Positions 1 to 12,103 of a stretch of 64,000 nucleotides of DNA are shown here, one piece after another. The first letter of the stretch is position 1. Each line of letters starts with the position of its first letter. The position numbers and the translations under genes are program-made. The notes under the pieces are model-generated. The model worked only from the letters and a program-made list of their open reading frames with translations. It made no database searches and was not told where the DNA came from. Origin of the DNA: Saccharomycopsis fibuligera x Saccharomycopsis cf. fibuligera (taxonomy: Eukaryota > Ascomycota > Saccharomycetes > Ascoideales > Saccharomycopsidaceae); contig CP012814.1 of assembly GCA_001936135.1 (NCBI GenBank), forward strand, positions 496,001 to 560,000, in the 5' to 3' direction.

Positions 1-224
1 CAGATAATGTATATTAACTGTTTTTGAAACTGAGGGTCGAGGGAATCGTAAGCTAGACAAAGATCATTCACTGGATCAAAAACGTCTTCTCGTGTCACTG
101 CATCTGGCGTTAGGGCAAGCACATCAGTGATGGTGGTGAGTTTGTCCTCGGGAGAACTGACACTATATGAGGTCTTGTCAGTTTCCTGGAAGGTTGTGAA
201 GTATTCAGCTAAATTGAAGTCCAT
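1..224 (-). CDS. YCS4: Condensin complex subunit 1 (Ycs4/CAP-D2), N-terminal part
   Basis: Only the first 74 codons lie in the window; the gene runs off the left edge on the minus strand. The ATG is at 222-224. The encoded start (MDFNLAEYFTTFQETDK...) and the later stretch DLCLAYDSLDPQFQKQLIYI follow the N terminus of yeast Ycs4 as I remember it (SLSEYLTKFQTTD, then LIDLCHDFPHLTPKLQTQLSYL). Ycs4 is the HEAT-repeat non-SMC subunit of condensin, which compacts and segregates mitotic chromosomes. It is divergent from HEM15 with a short shared upstream region. The rest of the gene cannot be judged. Confidence 0.78.
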   Translation of the reverse strand, partial: MDFNLAEYFTTFQETDKTSYSVSSPEDKLTTITDVLALTPDAVTREDVFDPVNDLCLAYDSLDPQFQKQLIYII

Positions 225-1757
<1,533 letters not shown>

Positions 1758-2113
1758 TTACTACTTCGACAAAGAAAAAAACTGACTATACTTGATTGCC
1801 TTGTTATATAAAATAAAAGTTTCGACATTTTGTGTACCCAGTAGTAGATGATTATTCAAGACTGATATCTGCTCATGATGGTATATGGTACGAGGGGCGC
1901 TACTAATAGTGTAACAATTCCGGGTAACACTATATCTACAGTATGAAAAAAGTGCGATTCACCAAAACGGTCGCAATCGATTTATTATGATGGTGATGGT
2001 GTTATTTAGCAGGGAAAATCCAAAAGCCGTGCTTTAATAGATAGACGGCGAATAGATAGTATCTTTCTCTTCAACAACTCATTCATCCTAATAGCCGCAA
2101 ATTAAGACAATAA
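1758..2113. other. HEM15-CUE1 intergenic region
   Basis: 356 bp holding the HEM15 3' UTR and the CUE1 upstream region. No additional gene or clear motif seen. Confidence 0.5.
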
Positions 2114-2890
2114 ATGGGACTTGATAATTCCACAATCACGTTTATAGCCACTTTGATAGTGGCCTTCATATTTCTCAGATGGTTCATTTCCCCAGACTTG
2201 CCTCCGGAGAAGAGAAGCAATTCCAGTAGAATAAACAGCAGCAGCAGCAGCAGATCCCGGTCAGCAGCCAACAGAAGAAATAACAACAGCAGCAATGGCG
2301 CCGCTCAGAGAAGAAATCAACGGCAACAAACAACGGCCCGCCATTCTCGCCGGGCAGTGACTCCCGATATGATTGAAATTGTGCAAACGTTGGCTCCATC
2401 ATTGACTGTAGGCCAAATTAGACTTGATTTGGAAAGAACTGGCTCGGTGGAAGAAACGGTGGAGAGATACTTGTCTGAGGGCACTTTACCGTTCCCTGAA
2501 GGTGAAGAACCAAGTGCTAGTACTAGTGCCACTGCTGCTTCAGGTTCAGTTGCTTCAGCTGGTACGTCTGCTGCTTCGGCTGGCACAAGCGCTACCACTA
2601 GCGGTTCCAGCACAACTGCCGCCAACAAAAGCGCCTCCTCTGACAAAGAAGACGGCAACAGCACAGTTTACGAAAGATTTGTGGGTCAAAATAACATCGT
2701 TAATGCTTCAATAGACAAGGAAGCGGCTAAAAAGCAGCAAGAAACTGGTAATTTGAATAAAAGTGTTGTTGGATGGGCCAAAACTAAAGAACAAAGAGCT
2801 AAAAACTTGCAGCAAAAGAAAGCAGAAATGGTGTTAAGAGCAAGAGAACGCTTAAAGAACAAGCTAGAAGAAGACACTGCTGAAGAGTAG
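2114..2890 (+). CDS. CUE1: CUE-domain ER membrane protein, recruiter of Ubc7
   Basis: 258 residues. An N-terminal hydrophobic anchor (about 7-24) is followed by a Ser/Asn/Arg-rich linker and a CUE domain (about 83-125; [15 protein letters not shown], then [11 protein letters not shown]). A low-complexity Ala/Ser/Thr region follows, then a basic helical C terminus (about 215-255; [12 protein letters not shown]) resembling the Ubc7-binding region. This is the domain order of yeast Cue1, which tethers Ubc7 to the ER membrane for ER-associated degradation. It is longer than S. cerevisiae Cue1 (203) because of the Ser/Ala linker. The paralogue Cue4 shares the anchor and CUE domain but lacks a long Ubc7-binding tail, so CUE1 is preferred. 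Confidence 0.82.
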   Translation: MGLDNSTITFIATLIVAFIFLRWFISPDLPPEKRSNSSRINSSSSSRSRSAANRRNNNSSNGAAQRRNQRQQTTARHSRRAVTPDMIEIVQTLAPSLTVGQIRLDLERTGSVEETVERYLSEGTLPFPEGEEPSASTSATAASGSVASAGTSAASAGTSATTSGSSTTAANKSASSDKEDGNSTVYERFVGQNNIVNASIDKEAAKKQQETGNLNKSVVGWAKTKEQRAKNLQQKKAEMVLRARERLKNKLEEDTAEE

Positions 2891-3351
2891 TTTGGATGAG
2901 TGCTTGATAGCTCAGCTCAGCTCAGTTTAGTTTAGTTTAGTTTAGTTATTTAGCTTTGCTTACGATCTGTCTTGTTATTCTGTTTACAGAGTCCCTGTGC
3001 TATATACTACATAATACCTACATAATAGTCATCGAACCGCATTAGAAACTGTTGTTACAGTGTTGTTACTATGAATAGGTGAATAATGGCTGCTGTACAC
3101 TGTATAAATGCAAACGTAGGTTGCCAATGTTGAAGCTGACAAAGAGAATAACACGTGATAGTTCACGTGCACCATATCGTAGCTTTTAATTTTGCCTTTT
3201 TTTTTTTTGCGATTGGCATTTTCCCTTTCTGACGGAGATTTTGGTGAGAGTGGGCCTCGTCGTGCTTAAGACAGAGAATAAGAGATTACTGGTGACATCA
3301 GCAGAATCTTTAATCATAGAATAACACTACATCAAGAAACTACTAACAGAC
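2891..3351. promoter_or_regulatory. CUE1-LSM4 intergenic region with pentamer repeats and paired CACGTG
   Basis: 461 bp. Just after CUE1 is a tandem array of three CTCAG units (2911-2925) followed by four TTTAG units (2926-2945). Two CACGTG sites lie at 3152-3157 and 3164-3169, about 190 bp upstream of the LSM4 start; CACGTG is the core of Cbf1/Tye7-type bHLH sites. A T tract lies around 3199-3209. Confidence 0.55.
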
Positions 3352-4025
3352 ATGGTATGTATACATCAAGTACACGAGCCACGTCGTTCATCTTTTATTG
3401 AACTGTATTTTTTATTATTTGCTTATATCATCGCATCATTGACTAACCAAACCCTACCTTCTAGCTTCCATTATACTTGTTAACCTCGGCCAAAAACCAA
3501 CCAATATTGGTAGAGCTCAAAAATGGTGAAACTTTAAACGGTAACCTTGTAATCTGCGACTCTTGGATGAACTTAACTTTGAGTAACGTTATCCAATCCT
3601 CAGCTAACGGCGATGATTTCCTCAAAATCCCCGAAGTTTATGTCAGAGGCAATCATATCAAATATTTGCGATTGCCAAATGAAGTGATGGATAATGCCAG
3701 ACAGCAAGCTTTGGATAATTCCAAGTACAATAACAATAACAGAAGAGATCATCGTGGTGGGAACAGAAGAGATAACCGCGGTGGGAACAGAGGTTATGGT
3801 AACAGAAATTATAATAATAACAACAACAATAGTAATAATAATAATAACAATAATAATAACAACAGAGGAAACTATGGAAATCGTGGATATAGACATTATA
3901 ACAATAACAATCAGTATAATAGCAACAACAATCAAAGGTTCCAACAGAATCTGTCTGATGTGCAACAACAACAGCCAGTGCAACCAGTGCAGTCACTGCA
4001 ACCACAACCACAACCACAATATTAA
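3352..4025 (+). CDS. LSM4: U6 snRNA-associated Sm-like protein LSm4
   Basis: Two exons: 3352-3354 (the ATG alone) and 3465-4025. The intron, 3355-3464, has a GTATGT donor, a GACTAAC-type branch site at 3441-3447 and a TAG acceptor at 3462-3464. The 187-residue product starts MLPLYLLTSAKNQPILVELK, matching yeast Lsm4 (MLPLYLLTNAKGQ). The Sm fold occupies roughly the first 75 residues (KNGETLNG, then DSWMNLTLSNV, then EVYVRGNHIKYLRL). The rest is an Asn/Gly/Arg/Tyr-rich tail with long Asn runs ending in Gln/Pro repeats; the equivalent tail in S. cerevisiae promotes P-body assembly. Lsm4 is in both the Lsm1-7 decay ring and the nuclear Lsm2-8 ring on U6. Confidence 0.95.
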
Positions 4026-5076
4026 ATCATTTTAGCTCATGAAGAAAATGAAGCTTTGTTCAAGTCGAAATTTACCATTGTTACCATTTGTTGCCCTAAG
4101 GGTAAAACCAATGATAAACGGCAAATCAAGAAGCTGTCTGGATGATTGTTAAAAAACAAACAAACTAAGTAGTCAAACCAAGAAATAAGAAAAACGAACA
4201 AACAAACAAACAAAAAAGATAAAAAAAAACTTATAAAAACTCAAGCAAACATGAAAAATACACATCACCAATGCTTAATCTGTTATGGATTTATATTTTA
4301 TGTAACGCTATAAAAGCCGTTCAGTCAAAACATTAGTTTCTTACAATCATTCCAACTACTATCATTACTTATTTTTTTTTTAAAAAATTCCATATACAAA
4401 TTTTTTATTATATTGTTTTCTATCATGTCCATGGTGTATAATAATTTCCTTTTTTTTTTTTTTTTTTGACTTCCTTTATTTCCCCAAAATCATTGTTATT
4501 TTTGCTATTTTTGCTATTATTATAGTTTTTCTTGTTGTCTAGCTGTCTAGTTTACTAGTTTGTGCAACTTTTTGTAATGTAACGAAATGAACATTTACAA
4601 AGTCGGGCCTTTTGCTTGAGCATTGAGGGACTGTAGCATTGTCGATGTTGATGTTGATATATGACCTGTTGTGGCATGGTTCTTGAAAATAGAAAGAACA
4701 AAGATAAAACAACGCAGAAAAATAAAACAGAAAATATAACAATTGGAGCAAAGAAAATAACCAATTTCAAGAAAATTACGCAATCAAAAAAAAAAAAAAA
4801 AAAAAAATTGGAACAAGAAATTAACGGATCAAACAGTCTATAGAGATAATCAGAAGTGAATCAGCGAGTATGTTAAAGCCGAACAAAGACCACAAATAGC
4901 GAACAAGCAACAGAATAAAAAAGAACAGAACCAAAAGAATCCATAACTCAAAATATCAAAACAATAGTGTAAACGAACTTGCAAATGTAATTATTAACAT
5001 GACCCACCTCCCTTACGTTGGTCTTGCCTCATCTCACTGCAGCACTTTGACAACCTGCAATCCACAATCCTAAATC
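4026..5076. other. Convergent 3' intergenic region
   Basis: 1,051 bp between the convergent 3' ends of LSM4 and the gene at 5077-7611. AT-rich, with T tracts near 4370-4382 and 4450-4467 and an A tract at 4787-4807. I see no gene; the short open frames here are low-complexity. Confidence 0.5.
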
Positions 5077-7611
5077 CTAGTTCATAGCCACCTGCATATT
5101 AACAACTCGCTCATATCCAACTGCCAAAGTCACCCCAAGGACTAATTCAAACATTCCTGGTTCTCTAAGATACGGCTCGTTATAAATGGTCAACCATCCC
5201 AATTTATGGTCATTTGGTGAATCATCAGGAGTATTTTTTCTAATTATGCCGTCTCCAGGTTGATAAAATATCTCTCTTTTATTATCATACGCGTGTTGTT
5301 CTTGTTGGTGTTGCTGCTGTCTCTGGTCGAAGCCAGTGGATGTTGTGTTCAGCGTAGCAATGCTCGTCAAATCAGACAGAGAAGGCGATTCCATCGAGCT
5401 GTAATTGTGATCGTAATCGTGATTATAATCACCATTAAAATTCCTAACATAACTGCCATTGCCACTGGTACCGTTACTACCGCCATGTATATAATTATGC
5501 TCGGAAGAGATATGCTTCAACCGTTTTAAGTCCTTAACTAGCTTCTTTTTAACTTTAGTCTCATGTGGCCTGAATAAGGCCAATACTTTATTCATCTGCG
5601 TGCTATGGTTAGCATTTCCCTCAGGCACTTTAATCCTAAGCACATTATTTGGGTCAAATTGGGTGAAGAAATAAACATTATACTTGTGACTAATTTTGGA
5701 GCCATTTCCACCACTACTCCCGTTAACGTTGGCCCTGATGTCTGAATAGCTATTCCCTTCTAGTATGTCTCTCAGATAATGCTTCAATTTGCTGAAGTTG
5801 GATTTTTTAATCTTGGGTATGGACCCAATCATCCATTGAAGATCATTAAAATCTTTAAATTCGTATCTGTTCATTATGTGCTTAGTGTCAGATCTTTTAA
5901 GTTCATTTATAAGATCGGCATTTTGATAAGATTCATAAAATGATGTTTCTGATAACTGACCCTGCCAATATTCTCCAGATTGGCTAGCTTTGGCCTTGGC
6001 TTTACCATCACCATCGCCATCACCAACATCAACAATCTCATTTTCATCATTCAATATCGAGTTCCGAAGAATCCAGACAGCATAACCATTGCCCTTTATT
6101 TTGCTCTTCTTAGTAACAACAATAACGGGTTTACTATCCTCGCCATAATTTTCCTTAATAATTAATCGGAATCCAAAATCCGACTGCTTGGGCCCATCGC
6201 CACCTGGCCCTGAATCTTGGTTAATAGCCATTGCATTTTCTTTAGAGAGCCTAGGCAACTGAATATCAACAGTATATCCAGGAGCGTACTTGCAGTATAG
6301 ATGTTTTCTATCTGGATTAGTAGTTAGGATCATTCTTCTTGAATCAAATGAAAAAATATGATACTTGACGAAAAACTGCTCATTTTGCTGCTTGGCCATT
6401 GCTTGAGTGTCTATTTGATTAACCCTCATTAATCCACTAGTTGCGTCATCTAAAGATGATGAGGCGCTAGTAGTAGCTAATGAGTCTGTATCGTTACTGT
6501 AATTGGGGCTATTATCGGTATAATTGATATCACTAGTCAATGTGGAAGTGGAGGTGGATGTTCTTGTCATGAAAGAGCTAGCATCACTAGGAGAAAGTCG
6601 GTAATTTTGTTGTTTTTGTTGTTGGTATCGTGCTTTTAAGCTGCTTCCAGCACTATTGACCTTATTGTCAGCATAATAACTGAACCGTTTAGCTTTTTGT
6701 GAAAACTTCTTTAGCTTAGAAGAAGCCCCATGATTAGTATTGCTGTCAAAGTTATCCGTACCTACTGTTTGCCCACTACTGTTGCTTGAAATGCCAATAC
6801 TGGAGAGCGTAGCCACAGAATGTGGTCTTCTCTTTCTCTGTGGTTTATAACTATGATTTTCAAAGAGTCGTTCAACATATTGATTTTTCTCAGTGACATT
6901 GGTGATTGCAGTCGTGGAAATATTATAATTTGATAATCTGTCCGAAAGGGCAGCCACTGACGGGTACAAGGTTATATGATGATGTAGTCCCATTAATTGA
7001 GAATCCTCCACCTTTTGAAAAATTGGGTTCTCGTTTCTGAAATATTGTAATGCTGGCGATATATCCAAGTAATCCACTTGCTCTGTGCTCTTGCCATTAC
7101 TATTACTATTACTATTACTATCACCATTACCATTACCATTACCACCACTACTCAAATCAAGCGCCCGCGCCTCATTAGGATCGATTTTCTCATTTAGCAA
7201 ATCTACAATTAATTGTCTTTTAAACATATTAGTGGTAAATTCAGTAATTTTGGGAGAATGTGTATGAATGTTCGCCAATGGTCTCACGGTTTCCAATTCT
7301 GCCCAAATTTGCTGTTCTATGGGCACTTTTGGTAATGCTTTTCTAGAACTTTTCCTTGTCTTCTGCTGCACTTGCTGATTATGATAGTGGACCATTCTTG
7401 ATACTTCTTTTTCAATATTAGCCACGATTGAAGCCGCTGATGATGATGAGATGGTGTTAGCGCCAGCATTAGCATTAGCAGCGGCGGTTGTCAGAGTCTC
7501 AGCTCCAGATCTGAATGACGATGATGACGACTCATTGATGAATGAAGGAGGGCGCCTGCCATTGATGGCTGGCTCAATGACGCTTGGTGGCCTTCTCCTG
7601 TGAAACTTCAT
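5077..7611 (-). CDS. Large protein of unknown function, possibly a PH-like-fold fungal family
   Basis: 844 residues starting at the ATG at 7609-7611. The N terminus is basic and Pro-rich (MKFHRRRPPSVIE) and is followed by Ser/Asn-rich low-complexity segments. The best ordered block is about 412-520, a beta-rich stretch (FFVKYHIFSF, HLYCKYAPGYTVDI, DFGFRLIIKENYG). Two further blocks are at about 590-625 (WMIGSIPKIKKSNFSKL) and at the C terminus, about 805-840 (LGWLTIYNEPYLREPGMFEL). The block order recalls the S. cerevisiae pair YHR131C/YNL144C, which are described as PH-like, but this comes from memory and is tentative. No transmembrane segment. The gene is convergent with LSM4. No function is assigned. 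Confidence 0.85.
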   Translation of the reverse strand: MKFHRRRPPSVIEPAINGRRPPSFINESSSSSFRSGAETLTTAAANANAGANTISSSSAASIVANIEKEVSRMVHYHNQQVQQKTRKSSRKALPKVPIEQQIWAELETVRPLANIHTHSPKITEFTTNMFKRQLIVDLLNEKIDPNEARALDLSSGGNGNGNGDSNSNSNSNGKSTEQVDYLDISPALQYFRNENPIFQKVEDSQLMGLHHHITLYPSVAALSDRLSNYNISTTAITNVTEKNQYVERLFENHSYKPQRKRRPHSVATLSSIGISSNSSGQTVGTDNFDSNTNHGASSKLKKFSQKAKRFSYYADNKVNSAGSSLKARYQQQKQQNYRLSPSDASSFMTRTSTSTSTLTSDINYTDNSPNYSNDTDSLATTSASSSLDDATSGLMRVNQIDTQAMAKQQNEQFFVKYHIFSFDSRRMILTTNPDRKHLYCKYAPGYTVDIQLPRLSKENAMAINQDSGPGGDGPKQSDFGFRLIIKENYGEDSKPVIVVTKKSKIKGNGYAVWILRNSILNDENEIVDVGDGDGDGKAKAKASQSGEYWQGQLSETSFYESYQNADLINELKRSDTKHIMNRYEFKDFNDLQWMIGSIPKIKKSNFSKLKHYLRDILEGNSYSDIRANVNGSSGGNGSKISHKYNVYFFTQFDPNNVLRIKVPEGNANHSTQMNKVLALFRPHETKVKKKLVKDLKRLKHISSEHNYIHGGSNGTSGNGSYVRNFNGDYNHDYDHNYSSMESPSLSDLTSIATLNTTSTGFDQRQQQHQQEQHAYDNKREIFYQPGDGIIRKNTPDDSPNDHKLGWLTIYNEPYLREPGMFELVLGVTLAVGYERVVNMQVAMN

Positions 7612-8225
7612 TGATGCTCTCAGGGCTTGCTTCAGTATAACATATGAATTATGTACTACTCAGAAATATTTGAAAGTTTGAGATTTCTTTCTGGAGTGAG
7701 TCGGCTCAGACTTGAAGTGAAATCCCGCTAAACGCTATCCATGGATTACGGCTCTCATCGGTCGATCACCGCTCACTGCACCGCCAAAAATAAAAAAGTA
7801 AAAGCCTTGGACAGTAAGGAGTGATTTATGCTTTCAACTGCATTAACCCACATCAGGATATGTCACTCGTTTGGACGAATCTTAAGATGGGCCTGATGTC
7901 CAATCGGTATATATACTCGAATAGCTGGGTGAACTGTAATGCTGTGTAGTATATTATCAAATGAGACATCAGCTAGGCATGCAAAATAAGTAAACGTTAC
8001 TTATTGTATCACATAATCCTATGGCTGCGATTTTTCATGGTCAAGTTATTAAACTCTGTGCAACATATTTATTGTGTGTTTACTTGCGCACATCAATAGG
8101 GTCGAAGTAAACGTACTTCCAAGTATAAATCTATTATATATTATCTTTGTAAATTTTTCGTGGTTTCAAAAAGTCTTTGAATCAAAACTATAAACAATAG
8201 TGTCCATCTAATAAAAAACATTCCT
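7612..8225. other. Upstream region of the unknown gene and 3' flank of the UPF0303 gene
   Basis: 614 bp. It serves as promoter for the minus-strand gene ending at 7611 and as 5' neighbour of the 3' end at 8226. No RNA gene or clear motif seen. Confidence 0.45.
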
Positions 8226-8732
8226 TCAGTTTCTGCTCTCCAAAGTCTTCTTGAACTCCTTCAAAATTTCAATAGCTAACAAATGGTCCTGATCCTGAGC
8301 CAACCCACTAAGAGTCAAGGTCCCAATAATAGCATCTGAATTAACCAACCTCAAAGGCACGCAGCCACCATGGTCAGCATAATCTGCCGGTGGGCAAAAT
8401 CTGGCTTTTTCCAAAGTACTCCCCTTGAGTCTCATTTGTTGACCAACATTGAAACTAGATCTACCAAATCTCAAAACTACTCTTTTCTTTCTTTGGACCC
8501 ATTGTTCATTGTCAGGAGAAGCACCACCTTTAGTCACAGTATGGAAAAGTACTTGATGGGTGGATGTGGCTATGTCAATGACTACTGCTTTACTTGGGAA
8601 TTTTTCAATGGTGACTTGGCGGGCAAGCACTCCAAGCTCCCAAGCATTTTCGGCGGTGAATGAAGGCAAAGCAATGGCGTCTTCTTCTAACTCGTCAAGC
8701 TGTTTCAAAGTGTAATCAAAAAGAGATGCCAT
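8226..8732 (-). CDS. UPF0303/GlcG-like domain protein (Ybr137w family)
   Basis: 168 residues from the ATG at 8730-8732 (MASLFDYTLKQLDELE). The open frame extends a few codons further upstream but without an ATG. The protein is a single UPF0303/DUF336-type domain with VVIDIATSTHQVLFHT near the middle, an Arg/Lys-rich RKKRVVLRFGRSSF stretch and the family's DHGGCVPLRL motif followed by IIGTLTLSGL. In S. cerevisiae the homologue Ybr137w forms a decamer and has been linked to the Sgt2/GET tail-anchored protein pathway; that function is knowledge of the family, not evident in this sequence. Confidence 0.85.
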   Translation of the reverse strand: MASLFDYTLKQLDELEEDAIALPSFTAENAWELGVLARQVTIEKFPSKAVVIDIATSTHQVLFHTVTKGGASPDNEQWVQRKKRVVLRFGRSSFNVGQQMRLKGSTLEKARFCPPADYADHGGCVPLRLVNSDAIIGTLTLSGLAQDQDHLLAIEILKEFKKTLESRN

Positions 8733-9258
8733 TTTTATGTTTGTTGCTTGCAATAAATGTAATTACTTAGTGAGTGAATGGATAAGTAAATTACCTTAAG
8801 GTCGAAGGAAAGCAAAAGAGTAGGTAAACAAATAAATGAGGACGAAATGGCTAGCAGCATGGGGTACTTTATGTGCCGTGACGACTTCCCAGGCATCTCG
8901 CATGGCTCGTAACCATTGACTCTTCTACCTTCCTTGGGAAACTCCGTCACTCGAGCTGTATACAGACTTTGGCTCAAGCAACGAAATTTTGAACATGCTT
9001 AACATGCCGGGGATGATCACTAAGAGTCGACCGAAGATGTAGGATTTCTTACGGAAACTTTTAAAAACCTAAATGAGAATTAATAAACACAAAAATAAGT
9101 ATATGCAGAAGACCAGCATGAAACCAAAAAACAAGCATTAAATCAAACAATAGCAATAGAAATGAATAAAAAGGGGAATAAAAAGGGGAAATTGAAAATT
9201 GAAAGCACAAAAGAATTTAAGACAAAATCATAGCTCGACAGCATAAAGAAATCTCATC
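8733..9258. other. Intergenic region between the UPF0303 gene and MOB1
   Basis: 526 bp: promoter of the gene at 8226-8732 and 3' flank of MOB1. An 80-codon open frame runs through it on the minus strand but starts without clear support. Nothing else recognised. Confidence 0.45.
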
Positions 9259-10115
9259 CTACTTCTTGCTCTCTTCGACCACCATAACATTCACCAATTC
9301 TTCCAATGGACCAAAATCCTTATCACTCACCAAATCAAATTCTTTGGAAAACAACACAAAATGTTTCAAACTAGTATTCAAATGTGTTTGTAAGCCAAGT
9401 TCTGTGATTTCTTCAAAATGGTGACAGTAAATATGAGCGTAAATTCTAAACAATCTCTTCATTATAGTTTTGGCTAATGGGAAAAATTTAGAAGGGAAGC
9501 TTGAGTTAAGCTTCACTGGGAAAACACTTTCATCATCGAAAAAGCCTTGTATCCAGTTCATCAAGTTTTCAACATAAACTGGCGCAGAAACACTTATTGG
9601 CTTTCTCAGGGCCGGGTCTTGCCACAAGTACTCGTATTCATTGGTAGCAATCATTCTTGGGCAAGTCTTTGGTGAGCAAAACTCAGTTATCGAGCCATAT
9701 AGCATATTTATTTGGTTATAGAAATCAACTATATGCACAGCTAACCATTCATTCAAATCTTCATCCTTTGGTAGTTTCACTGCTTGTGCTAATGCTGAGC
9801 CAGAACCTAAAGTGGCTTCAGCAAAGTTTCTGATATCTTTATGGGACGTGATTGGATTGTTACTGCTTCCTTGATCTTGTGGATAGTAAAAATTTTTGTC
9901 CAAAAGGGAGGCTTCATTGGGAGCGGGATTATTTGCTCTTTTGAAAGCCCTGGTGGTTCTCATTGTGTGAACATTATTGCCCAAGTGTCTAGACAAGATG
10001 GGTAGTTAGTTATTGATCTCAAAAACCATCAAGATTTAACGACTCAGAAATTAGGAAATTTTTAGAAAACAACAATATGCACAGCCAATACATACAAGTT
10101 GTGAAAGAGTGACAT
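9259..10115 (-). CDS. MOB1: Mob1, activator of the Dbf2/LATS-type kinase
   Basis: Two exons on the minus strand: 10115-10096 and 9988-9259. The intron (10095-9989, 107 nt) has a GTATGT donor, a TAACTAAC branch region and a TAG acceptor. Splicing gives MSLFHNLHLGNNVHTMRTTR, which resembles yeast Mob1 (MSFLQNF...), whereas the downstream exon alone has no ATG until codon 12 of its open frame. The 249-residue product has the Mob family core: NEWLAVHIVDFYNQINMLYG, then EFCSPKTCPRM, and later FRIYAHIYCHHF. The two Cys and the His pair are the structural zinc ligands. Mob1 activates Dbf2 in the mitotic exit network. It is shorter than S. cerevisiae Mob1 because the N-terminal extension is compact. 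Confidence 0.95.
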
Positions 10116-10626
10116 AGCTGGTAATTATGACTTGATAATTTGGCGATAAACACAGATTAAACTTGTCTAGAGCAGAGAACTTACTTGTAAAGTGAATCAA
10201 AAAGGGCCACAGTCTCTTCGCTTTGTTTTTTTATGGCTGCTGTGTTTTTCTTTTTCTCTCGCCTGGAAGCCCCGTTCTGTTTACGTTTTTCCTCTTTTGT
10301 GTAGCTAAAAAACACAGCAAGCCATATGATTTATGCATAACAGTACGTATTTATGCGCTTCTAAATCAAGCGGTTTTGGATTCAATAGGTTTTGAAGGTA
10401 TATTACAATAACCTAGAGCCTACAAGTCAGTACTAGCACATTGACAAAAATATATTCATGTCGTAAAGATCATCAAATATAACCCTAATATACACATAAA
10501 GTTACAGAACAAAATTAATATAAAAAACAAACCAATAAATAACAAGAACGAAAAGACAAAAGTATTAAAAAGTCAAAGAGAAACCACCATAAACAAAAAT
10601 AAAAAAGCACATTTCATGAAATTTGC
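10116..10626. other. MOB1 upstream region and 3' flank of H2A copy 1
   Basis: 511 bp. The MOB1 side contains a GTAAGT close to the start, which could be a 5'-UTR donor, but I see no acceptor I would defend. The H2A side is A-rich. No gene. Confidence 0.4.
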
Positions 10627-11022
10627 TTATAATTCTTGGGAAGCTTTTGGCTTGGTAGTCTTCTTTGGCAACAAAGTTTGGTGAATGTTTGGCAACACAC
10701 CACCTTCGGCAATGGTGACATGTCCCAACAACTTGTTCAATTCTTCATCGTTTCTGATGGCCAACTGCAAGTGTCTTGGGATGATTCTGGTCTTCTTGTT
10801 GTCTCTGGCAGCGTTACCGGCCAATTCCAAGATTTCAGCAGCCAAATACTCCAAGACAGCGGTCAAGTACACTGGGGCACCAGAACCAACTCTTTGAGCG
10901 TAGTTACCTTTTCTCAAGAGTCTGTGGACTCTACCAACTGGGAAGGTCAAACCAGCTTTAGCAGATCTAGTTTGGGAAGCTTTTTGAGCAGAACCTGCTT
11001 TACCACCTTTACCGCCGGACAT
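10627..11022 (-). CDS. HTA: Histone H2A, copy 1
   Basis: 131 residues ([17 protein letters not shown]...). It carries the histone fold with the family landmarks [20 protein letters not shown], the acidic-patch region [19 protein letters not shown] and the docking segment GGVLPNIHQ. It ends in KASQEL, so the SQE motif phosphorylated on DNA damage in yeast is present. H2A pairs with H2B in the nucleosome. It is divergent from the adjacent H2B gene over a 682-bp promoter. The protein and, by eye, the DNA are identical to copy 2 at 47502-47897. Codons are strongly biased, as in other highly expressed yeast genes. No intron. Confidence 0.98.
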   Translation of the reverse strand: MSGGKGGKAGSAQKASQTRSAKAGLTFPVGRVHRLLRKGNYAQRVGSGAPVYLTAVLEYLAAEILELAGNAARDNKKTRIIPRHLQLAIRNDEELNKLLGHVTIAEGGVLPNIHQTLLPKKTTKPKASQEL

Positions 11023-11704
11023 TGTGTAGTATTATTTGTGTGTGTGAGTGAGTTGAAGAGTATGAGGGAAGTTGTTCACAAAGAAGTGAGTAGTAGAATA
11101 ACCAGAAAGAGAGTTGAGGAAGAGAAAAGAAAGAGAGAGGGAAAGAAGGGAAATGTAGAAAGTGGAAAACACACAACGTGGAGGGGGGATAGACAGGGGA
11201 TTATATAACTTCTGGGAGATGAAGACCAGTCACGGTGGGCAAACGCCGTGGGCCAATGAGAGAACTTGCTAGTCTGCGGTGGCAACAGACACAAGTACAC
11301 GCTTGGGCTTTTGCTGGTGTGCTGTTCCAGAAAAGTGGGCAAACAGCAGGAAATCAGGGCAGGGGATGGACTGTGCCGGGCCCTGCGCGCAGTGGCAGTA
11401 GGCGCTGGCACGGTGTCTGGGGCCTGTTTTTCAGCACATTTCGACGTTTGGCACAGCGACAGCGAGTTTTGCAGTTTTTATGTGCTCAGGTCGGACCATT
11501 CCCAAAACGGAAGGCGGGCGGCCGCTGCGTTGCGATCGCTTCATTTTTTTTCGTACTTAAGCGCAGCAGGCCCCAGACAGAAAGCTGAGAAGCTGATTTC
11601 TTGTTTCTTGTTTTTTTTTTGTTTTATTATTTTATCTGGTTTTGTTAGACAACACTCTGTATTGTTAGCATCTATACTTATCCACATACACACTCACACT
11701 CACA
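11023..11704. promoter_or_regulatory. Bidirectional H2A-H2B promoter, copy 1
   Basis: 682 bp between divergent histone starts. A TATATAA element for H2A lies at 11201-11207 (minus-strand reading). A CCAAT pentamer in GGGCCAATGAGAG lies near 11250-11262. The central part (11300-11580) is GC-richer than the surroundings, and a ten-T run sits near the H2B start. The segment appears identical to 46820-47501 reversed, so both gene pairs should receive the same input. Confidence 0.85.
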
Positions 11705-12103
11705 ATGGCCCCAAAAGCAGAAAAGAAACCAGCCTCTAAGGCTCCAGCTTCCAAGAAGCCAGCTGCCGCTAAAAAGACCGCCGCTGCCCCATCCGAAGGC
11801 GGCAAGAAGAAGTACAAGGCCAGAAAAGAGTCTTACAACACCTACATCTACAAGGTGTTGAAGCAAACACATCCAGATACCGGTATCTCCAAGAAGGCTA
11901 TCTCTATCATGAACTCTTTTGTCAACGACATCTTTGAAAGAATTGCTTCCGAAGCTTCCAAGTTGGCTGCTTACAACAGAAAGTCCACCATTTCTGCCAG
12001 AGAAATCCAGACTGCCGTCAGATTGATCTTGCCTGGTGAATTGGCCAAGCACGCTGTTTCCGAAGGTACTCGTGCTGTTACCAAATACTCTTCTGCTGCT
12101 TAA
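11705..12103 (+). CDS. HTB: Histone H2B, copy 1
   Basis: 132 residues. A Lys/Ala/Pro-rich N-terminal tail ([20 protein letters not shown]) precedes the histone fold ([19 protein letters not shown], then [15 protein letters not shown]). The C-terminal helix ends [20 protein letters not shown], whose Lys in AVTKYSS corresponds to the lysine ubiquitylated by Rad6-Bre1 in yeast. The protein is identical to copy 2 at 46421-46819; the DNA differs at five silent sites. No in-frame CTG codon. No intron. Confidence 0.98.
   Translation: MAPKAEKKPASKAPASKKPAAAKKTAAAPSEGGKKKYKARKESYNTYIYKVLKQTHPDTGISKKAISIMNSFVNDIFERIASEASKLAAYNRKSTISAREIQTAVRLILPGELAKHAVSEGTRAVTKYSSAA

Noticed and set aside
8735-8977. 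80-codon minus-strand frame upstream of the UPF0303 gene
   Set aside because: It occupies the promoter of that gene and has no conserved features.
10138-10190. Possible 5'-UTR intron of MOB1 starting at a GTAAGT
   Set aside because: No convincing branch site and acceptor before the MOB1 ATG at 10115.
11235-11739. Open frames inside the histone promoter (117 and 157 codons)
   Set aside because: They lie in a bidirectional promoter that is GC-richer than its surroundings and overlap H2B out of frame; no domain content.
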